64,000 nt of DNA from Mangrovimonas sp. YM274 (lineage in GTDB: Bacteria > Bacteroidota > Bacteroidia > Flavobacteriales > Flavobacteriaceae): NCBI RefSeq assembly GCF_030908385.1, contig NZ_CP133091.1:3157501-3221500 (forward strand), given 5' to 3'. How positions within the stretch are numbered: position 1 is the first letter of the stretch; the number at the start of each line of letters is the position of its first letter. Made by a program: the position numbers and the translations under genes. Below the pieces are notes generated by a model. That model searched no databases. It saw only the letters and a program-made list of their open reading frames with translations, and had not been told where the DNA came from. Below are positions 59,161 through 64,000 of the stretch, in pieces.

Positions 59161-60606
59161 ATGGAAAAGATTATAGAAGAGAACAAGCAGGGCCAAAGCC
59201 TTGTTTTAGAACAAAAGGAAGGTAACCAACGAAAACTTTTCATTGAAAGTTATGGCTGCCAAATGAATTTTAGCGACAGTGAGATTGTAGCCTCGATTCT
59301 TTCTGAAAACGGATTTAACACTACCCAAAACCTTGAAGATGCCGATTTGGTTTTGGTGAATACCTGCTCCATTAGAGACAAAGCAGAACAAACGGTACGT
59401 AAACGTTTGGAAAAATATAATGCCGTAAAAAAAATCAACCCCAACATGAAAGTTGGTGTGTTGGGCTGCATGGCAGAACGCTTGAAAAGTAAATTCCTAG
59501 AGGAAGAAAAAATTGTAGACCTTGTTGTAGGTCCAGATGCCTACAAAGACCTGCCTAACCTTGTTGCCGAAGTGGACGAAGGAAGAAACGCCGTAAACGT
59601 GATTCTTTCCAAAGAAGAAACCTATGGCGATATTTCTCCTGTGCGTTTAAACTCCAACGGTGTTACTGCTTTTGTATCCATTACAAGAGGTTGCGACAAT
59701 ATGTGTACCTTCTGTGTCGTTCCTTTTACACGTGGTCGTGAACGTAGTCGTGACCCACAGAGTATTATGGAAGAAATCAATGATCTTTGGAGTAAAGGCT
59801 ATAAAGAAGTGACCCTTTTGGGACAAAATGTAGACAGTTACCTTTGGTATGGAGGTGGACTTAAAAAAGATTTCGAAAAGGCTTCAGACATACAAAAAGC
59901 TACGGCAGTTAACTTTGCAAACCTTTTGGAAATGTGCGCCACGGCACAACCAAAAATGCGTTTCCGTTTTTCAACATCCAACCCTCAAGACATGACTTTG
60001 GATGTGATTGAAGCCATGGCCAAACACAATAACATCTGTAATTACATCCATTTACCGATACAGAGTGGAAGTAACCGTATATTGAAGGAAATGAACCGTC
60101 AGCATACGCGTGAAGAATATTTTGAATTGATTGACAACATCAAAAGACTCATTCCAGACTGTGCCATTTCTCAAGACATGATTTCTGGTTTCCCAACCGA
60201 AACTGAAGAAGATCACCAAGACACCTTGAGTTTGATGGAATATGTAAAATACGACTTCGGATTTATGTTTGCATATTCTGAAAGACCAGGAACTTTGGCA
60301 GAACGCAAAATGGAAGATGACGTTCCTGCCGAAACTAAAAAACGCCGTTTGGAAGAAATCATAGTACTTCAACAAAAACATGCCTTGTACCGCACCGAGC
60401 AACATCTTGGTAAAGTTGAGGAAGTGTTGATTGAGAAAGAATCCAAAAGATCCGACGCGCATTGGTCCGGAAGAAATAGTCAAAACACGGTGGTGGTTTT
60501 CCCTAAGGAAAACTACAAAGTGGGAGATTTTGTTAATGTAAAGATTACTGAATGTACTTCGGCTACTTTAATTGGTGAAGCTGTGGGCTATTCAGAAAAT
60601 AATTAA
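59161..60606 (+). CDS. miaB: tRNA-2-methylthio-N6-dimethylallyladenosine synthase MiaB
   Basis: 481 aa. N-terminal Fe-S domain cysteines in [17 protein letters not shown] and VLGCMAERL; radical-SAM motif CDNMCTFC (about 179-186); C-terminal TRAM domain ([20 protein letters not shown] to the end). Methylthiolates i6A37 in tRNAs reading UNN codons. Length is normal for a flavobacterial MiaB. The next gene is 69 bp away. Confidence 0.95.
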   Translation: MEKIIEENKQGQSLVLEQKEGNQRKLFIESYGCQMNFSDSEIVASILSENGFNTTQNLEDADLVLVNTCSIRDKAEQTVRKRLEKYNAVKKINPNMKVGVLGCMAERLKSKFLEEEKIVDLVVGPDAYKDLPNLVAEVDEGRNAVNVILSKEETYGDISPVRLNSNGVTAFVSITRGCDNMCTFCVVPFTRGRERSRDPQSIMEEINDLWSKGYKEVTLLGQNVDSYLWYGGGLKKDFEKASDIQKATAVNFANLLEMCATAQPKMRFRFSTSNPQDMTLDVIEAMAKHNNICNYIHLPIQSGSNRILKEMNRQHTREEYFELIDNIKRLIPDCAISQDMISGFPTETEEDHQDTLSLMEYVKYDFGFMFAYSERPGTLAERKMEDDVPAETKKRRLEEIIVLQQKHALYRTEQHLGKVEEVLIEKESKRSDAHWSGRNSQNTVVVFPKENYKVGDFVNVKITECTSATLIGEAVGYSENN

Positions 60607-60675
60607 AGACAATATAAAAAGGAAACTGCCAAATTTTAACCGGGGTTTCCCTTCTCTATAATAGTTAAGAATACT

Positions 60676-61944
60676 ATGGAATCAGTACAAGCCATTAAAC
60701 AACGATTCGGAATCATTGGTAACGACCCCAAACTTAATCGTGCCATTGAAAAAGCCATACAGGTTGCCCCTACGGACATTTCGGTATTGGTTACGGGGGA
60801 GAGTGGTGTTGGAAAAGAGAGTATTCCGAAAATCATCCATCAGCTTTCACACAGAAAGCATGGAAAGTACATAGCTGTTAACTGTGGTGCCATTCCAGAA
60901 GGGACTATTGACAGTGAATTATTTGGGCACGAAAAGGGTGCCTTCACCGGAGCCACCCAAACCCGTAGCGGCTATTTTGAAGTAGCCGATGGCGGAACCA
61001 TATTTCTTGATGAAGTTGGAGAACTGCCTTTGACCACTCAAGTGCGTTTATTACGTGTTTTGGAAAATGGTGAGTTTATTAAGGTAGGATCCAGTAAGGT
61101 CCAAAAAACCAACGTACGCATTGTAGCCGCTACCAACGTAAATATGTTTGAGGCCATCAAAAAGGAAAAATTCCGTGAGGATCTTTACTACCGTTTAAGC
61201 ACCATTGAAATTAATATTCCGCCACTTCGCGAACGCAAGGATGACATTCATTTGTTATTCAGAAAATTTGCCAGTGATTTTGCACTTAAATACAAAATGC
61301 CTACCGTAAAGCTTACGGATGATGCCGTTAATTTATTATTAAAATACAGGTGGAATGGCAATATTCGCCAATTACGCAACGTTGCAGAACAAGCTTCTGT
61401 GTTGGAACATAATAGAACCTTAAATGCCGAAGCCTTGCAACATTATTTACCCAGTGGTGGTAGCAATCTTCCTGCGGTAATCAATACAACAAAATCAGAG
61501 AGCGATTTTAGCAGTGAACGCGAAATCTTGTACAAAGTCCTGTTTGACATGAAAAGCGACTTGAACGATTTGAAAAAATTGACCATGGAGCTTATGAAAA
61601 ATGGCAATGTCAAGGACATTCAAAAGGATCATGAAGGTTTGATTTCCAAAATTTATGGGAATGCTGAAACAGATGAAAATGATATTAGTGACATAGAAGA
61701 TTTGGAAGTATTGTCTATTCCGGAGAAAACCCACGAACCTATTGATGTTCCTGAAACTCCAATGGACAAATACCATTTTGCGGAAGAAATTGATGAAGAA
61801 GAAACCTTATCATTACAGGACAAGGAATTGGAATTGATAAAAAAATCCCTTGAACGTCATCAAGGAAAACGTAAATTGGCCGCCGCGGAATTGGGTATTA
61901 GCGAACGCACCTTGTACCGCAAAATAAAACAATACGATCTATAA
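60676..61944 (+). CDS. Sigma-54 interaction AAA+ activator with Fis-type HTH
   Basis: 422 aa. There is no N-terminal receiver or GAF domain: the AAA+ domain starts almost at once. Walker A TGESGVGKES, GAFTGAT loop (ELFGHEKGAFTGATQT) that contacts sigma-54, Walker B GGTIFLDEVGE, arginine fingers in FREDLYYRLS. A variable acidic region (290-380), then a C-terminal Fis helix-turn-helix (GKRKLAAAELGISERTLYRKIKQYDL). It activates sigma-54 promoters, possibly constitutively or via protein partners. Translationally coupled to lptE. Confidence 0.93.
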   Translation: MESVQAIKQRFGIIGNDPKLNRAIEKAIQVAPTDISVLVTGESGVGKESIPKIIHQLSHRKHGKYIAVNCGAIPEGTIDSELFGHEKGAFTGATQTRSGYFEVADGGTIFLDEVGELPLTTQVRLLRVLENGEFIKVGSSKVQKTNVRIVAATNVNMFEAIKKEKFREDLYYRLSTIEINIPPLRERKDDIHLLFRKFASDFALKYKMPTVKLTDDAVNLLLKYRWNGNIRQLRNVAEQASVLEHNRTLNAEALQHYLPSGGSNLPAVINTTKSESDFSSEREILYKVLFDMKSDLNDLKKLTMELMKNGNVKDIQKDHEGLISKIYGNAETDENDISDIEDLEVLSIPEKTHEPIDVPETPMDKYHFAEEIDEEETLSLQDKELELIKKSLERHQGKRKLAAAELGISERTLYRKIKQYDL

Positions 61945-62453
61945 TGAGATTTTTGACCTACTTTCTTTTATGTGCCCTTTCATTAGTAATGGTTTCTTGT
62001 AAAGTTAATTATAGCTTTACAGGTGTTCAAACTCTTGCCGGAATAGAAACTTTTCAAGTAAATTATTTCCAAAATAATGCCGCTTTGGTAGAACCAGGCT
62101 TAGATAGAGACTTTACCCTTGCCCTGCAGGACTTAATAATAAATCAGACTAGTTTGAACTTGGTCAACTCTGGTGGCGATTTGGTGTACGAGGGTGAAAT
62201 AACCGAATATCGTATTTCTCCAACAACAGCCACATCAGATAACAGAGCTGCACAAAACAGATTAACCATAAGTGTTAATGTTCGTTTTTATGATAGAATT
62301 CACCCAGAAGAAGACCTTGAACAACGCTTTTCGTTTTTCTATGATTACCCTGCAGCAGCCCAATTGATCGGAAGTCAAAAAGACACAGCATTTGCAGAAA
62401 TTTTTGAAAGGTTGACACAAGACATTTTTAATGCTACATTAGCAAAATGGTAA
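61944..62453 (+). CDS. lptE: LPS assembly lipoprotein LptE
   Basis: 169 aa. Lipobox MVSCK (Cys19). VNYSFTGVQTLAGIETFQVNYFQN and the LPS-assembly YEGEITEYRISPTTATSDNRAAQNRL segment are typical LptE features in this phylum. It plugs LptD in the outer membrane. Its ATG overlaps the upstream stop (TAATG). Part of the operon with the activator, the TPR protein and secG. Confidence 0.9.
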   Translation: MRFLTYFLLCALSLVMVSCKVNYSFTGVQTLAGIETFQVNYFQNNAALVEPGLDRDFTLALQDLIINQTSLNLVNSGGDLVYEGEITEYRISPTTATSDNRAAQNRLTISVNVRFYDRIHPEEDLEQRFSFFYDYPAAAQLIGSQKDTAFAEIFERLTQDIFNATLAKW

Positions 62454-62466
62454 TTTAAATCGGCCC

Positions 62467-63450
62467 ATGCAACTGCAGGACATTACATATCTACTTCAAC
62501 ACCCTCAGGAATTCACTCCAGAACAACTGAATGACATCACTGCTGTAATTAAAGAATATCCTTATTTTCAAGCAGCCCGGGCATTGCATTTAAAAGGGCT
62601 TAAACACACGGAAAGCTTTAGATACAACCAAGAGCTAAAAACCACAGCGGCCTATACCACAGACCGCAGTATTCTTTTTGATTACATAACATCTGAAGCT
62701 TTTAATCAAAATGAGATTTCACTTCAAATCAAACATAATTCAGAGCACATCAAGCAATTGGATGTCCATGAAGAAAGTGATATTTCAATAAATAAAAGTG
62801 TACTAATTGACGATGCTCTTAAGCAGCACATCAAAGACACAGAGGGCGTACTTGACCCTTTCCTATTCGAAGAAAAAAGAAATGGAAAGGACTTTGAAGA
62901 TAACCATAGTAATACTTCAGAAGAAAAAGGGTTACCAATTATAGCTATTGACACAGAGAATATTGAGCAAACTCCAGAAGAACAGCTACAAATTGGCAAA
63001 CCTTTAGATTTCGAAAAAAATGAAACCCACTCCTTTTCGGAATGGCTTAAAATAACCAGCTTTAAGCCTATAGAAAGAAACGATTTCGAAGAAGAAAAAG
63101 AAACAACTCCTGAACTCCAAAGCACTCAAGAAGATCCAGAGCCAAAACCCAAATCAAGGCCTATGGATAGCAAATTGGATCTTATTGATAAATTTTTGAG
63201 CAGTAACCCTAAAATTGTCCCTTCAAAAGAGGCTCCCCCTAGTCCTAAGCTTAATACCAGTAAGGATGACAACCAAAATGATGGTTTAATGACCGAAACT
63301 TTGGCCCGAATTTATTTGGAACAAAAAAATTATGACAAGGCAATTCAATCTTATAAAATTTTAAGTTTGAAATATCCAGAAAAAAGTGGTTTCTTTGCAG
63401 ACCAAATTAAAGCAGTTAAAAAATTACAAGAAAATAATACTAAAGAATAA
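62467..63450 (+). CDS. TPR-tailed hypothetical protein
   Basis: 327 aa. N-terminal helical segment (LQDITYLLQHPQEFTPEQLNDI), a long acidic, low-complexity middle (110-270), and one or two C-terminal tetratricopeptide repeats (TLARIYLEQKNYDKAIQSYKILSLKYPEKSGFFADQIK). Conserved position between lptE and secG in flavobacteria (from memory). Cytoplasmic; probably a protein-interaction factor of the envelope or secretion pathway. It lies 13 bp after lptE and 5 bp before secG. Confidence 0.8.
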   Translation: MQLQDITYLLQHPQEFTPEQLNDITAVIKEYPYFQAARALHLKGLKHTESFRYNQELKTTAAYTTDRSILFDYITSEAFNQNEISLQIKHNSEHIKQLDVHEESDISINKSVLIDDALKQHIKDTEGVLDPFLFEEKRNGKDFEDNHSNTSEEKGLPIIAIDTENIEQTPEEQLQIGKPLDFEKNETHSFSEWLKITSFKPIERNDFEEEKETTPELQSTQEDPEPKPKSRPMDSKLDLIDKFLSSNPKIVPSKEAPPSPKLNTSKDDNQNDGLMTETLARIYLEQKNYDKAIQSYKILSLKYPEKSGFFADQIKAVKKLQENNTKE

Positions 63451-63455
63451 GAAGC

Positions 63456-63818
63456 ATGTTTACAATATTTTTAGTCCTTATAGTGCTTATCGCATTTTTG
63501 TTGGTAGTAGTGATTATGGTTCAAAATCCTAAAGGAGGCGGATTATCTTCTTCTTTTGGAGGTGGGGGTACCCAACAATTGGGAGGTGTTAAAAAAACTA
63601 CCGACTTTTTAGACAAAAGTACTTGGGGCCTAGCAACCGTGCTATTGGCACTTATATTATTATCAAATATAGCCATTGGTGGTGGCAATGGAGTTACAGA
63701 ATCCAAAGCTCTTGACAGTGACGCTTCTGTTGAGCAACCAGTTCAAAACACTCCAGCTACTACAACACCAGCAGACACTCAAGAAACTAATGCTGTAAGC
63801 AACGATTCAACAAACTAA
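63456..63818 (+). CDS. secG: Preprotein translocase subunit SecG
   Basis: 120 aa. SecG pattern: TM1 (residues 2-22), VQNPKGGGLSSSFGGGGTQQLGGVKKTTDFLDKSTW, TM2 (57-76), then a long low-complexity Thr/Pro/Asp tail that is usual in Bacteroidota. Part of the SecYEG channel. Followed by a strong hairpin terminator. Confidence 0.93.
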   Translation: MFTIFLVLIVLIAFLLVVVIMVQNPKGGGLSSSFGGGGTQQLGGVKKTTDFLDKSTWGLATVLLALILLSNIAIGGGNGVTESKALDSDASVEQPVQNTPATTTPADTQETNAVSNDSTN

Positions 63819-63840
63819 TTGAATCTATAAATTCATAAAA

Positions 63841-63870
63841 AAATGCCAACCGCTTCGGTTGGCATTTTTT
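63841..63870 (+). terminator. Rho-independent terminator after secG
   Basis: AATGCCAACCG-CTT-CGGTTGGCATT followed by T6, 22 bp past the secG stop. Confidence 0.92.
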
Positions 63871-63875
63871 GTTAC

Positions 63876-63916
63876 TGAAAGTTTGTCAGTCACTTTCAAT
63901 TGGCACATTTTTGGCT
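63876..63916 (+). promoter_or_regulatory. Sigma-54-like promoter and dyad upstream of groES
   Basis: TTGGCAC at 63900-63906 and TTGGCT at 63911-63916 fit TGGCAC-N5-TTGCW with the correct spacing and one change in the TTGC box. An inverted repeat TGAAAGT/ACTTTCA (63876-63882 and 63892-63898) lies just upstream. About 48 bp to the groES ATG. Confidence 0.5.
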
Positions 63917-63963
63917 TCTTCCAATTCAAAACAAGTTTAATTAATCATAAAAATATATTACCA

Positions 63964-64000
63964 ATGGGATTAAACATTAAACCATTAGCAGACAGAGTTC
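63964..64000 (+). CDS. groES: Co-chaperonin GroES, first 12 codons
   Basis: MGLNIKPLADRV matches the standard start of Bacteroidota GroES, where KPLADRV is conserved. The rest is beyond the window. Preceded by a 93-bp gap after the secG terminator holding a sigma-54-like promoter. Confidence 0.88.
   Translation, partial: MGLNIKPLADRV

Overview
The window is from a Flavobacteriaceae-type member of the Bacteroidota. It carries the gliding/type IX secretion operon gldK-gldL-gldM-gldN, Bacteroidota-type promoters (TAnnTTTG -7 boxes), TTG starts without Shine-Dalgarno sites, and a secG-groES region. No 16S gene is present, so genus cannot be named.

Region 1 (1 to about 41,687) is an integron-like gene-cassette array. 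I count 47 recombination-site-like repeats (called S1-S47 here) separating 47 cassettes (C1-C47). Most sites are 123-126 bp. Each runs from AAC to GTT, with an outer inverted pair (GTGTATA/TATACAC) and two inner 8-bp hairpins with variable loops. The cassette between two sites opens with GTTR plus about 6 variable bases and closes with the reverse complement of its own opening. The two arms therefore belong to one cassette, not to one linear site, as expected for cassettes that circularise and recombine at G^TT like attC sites. Seven sites (S6, S12, S15, S19, S22, S27, S37) are sequence-divergent, and most of them keep the fold through compensatory changes. Cargo is almost all small and poorly known: lipoproteins, 1-6 TM membrane proteins, PH-like proteins, an RDD protein, an OmpA-domain protein, three copies of a DUF1963/YwqG cassette, and immunity-like proteins. 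Two cassettes (C15, C37) are read on the minus strand. IS3-family elements have landed inside cassettes: three copies of a 1,301-bp element (ISc), one of them broken by a 1,370-bp element (ISb), plus the end of a second ISb copy at base 1. No intI-like gene or attI is visible; the 5' end of the array lies left of the window.

Region 2 (41,688-44,691) is the array's distal edge. S47 is cut mid-site and joins sequence with tandem palindromic operators. This is followed by a minus-strand trio (tyrosine recombinase, unknown protein, ribbon-helix-helix protein) abutting an initiator tRNA-Met. The trio looks like a tRNA-targeting integrative element, and its recombinase is of phage/ICE type rather than IntI.

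Region 3 (44,742-64,000) is ordinary chromosome: LRR protein, ABC-F ATPase, DUF983, FAD oxidoreductase, gldKLMN, an arginase-fold protein with altered metal ligands, topA, a split membrane protein, then miaB, a sigma-54-type activator, lptE, a TPR protein, secG and the start of groES.
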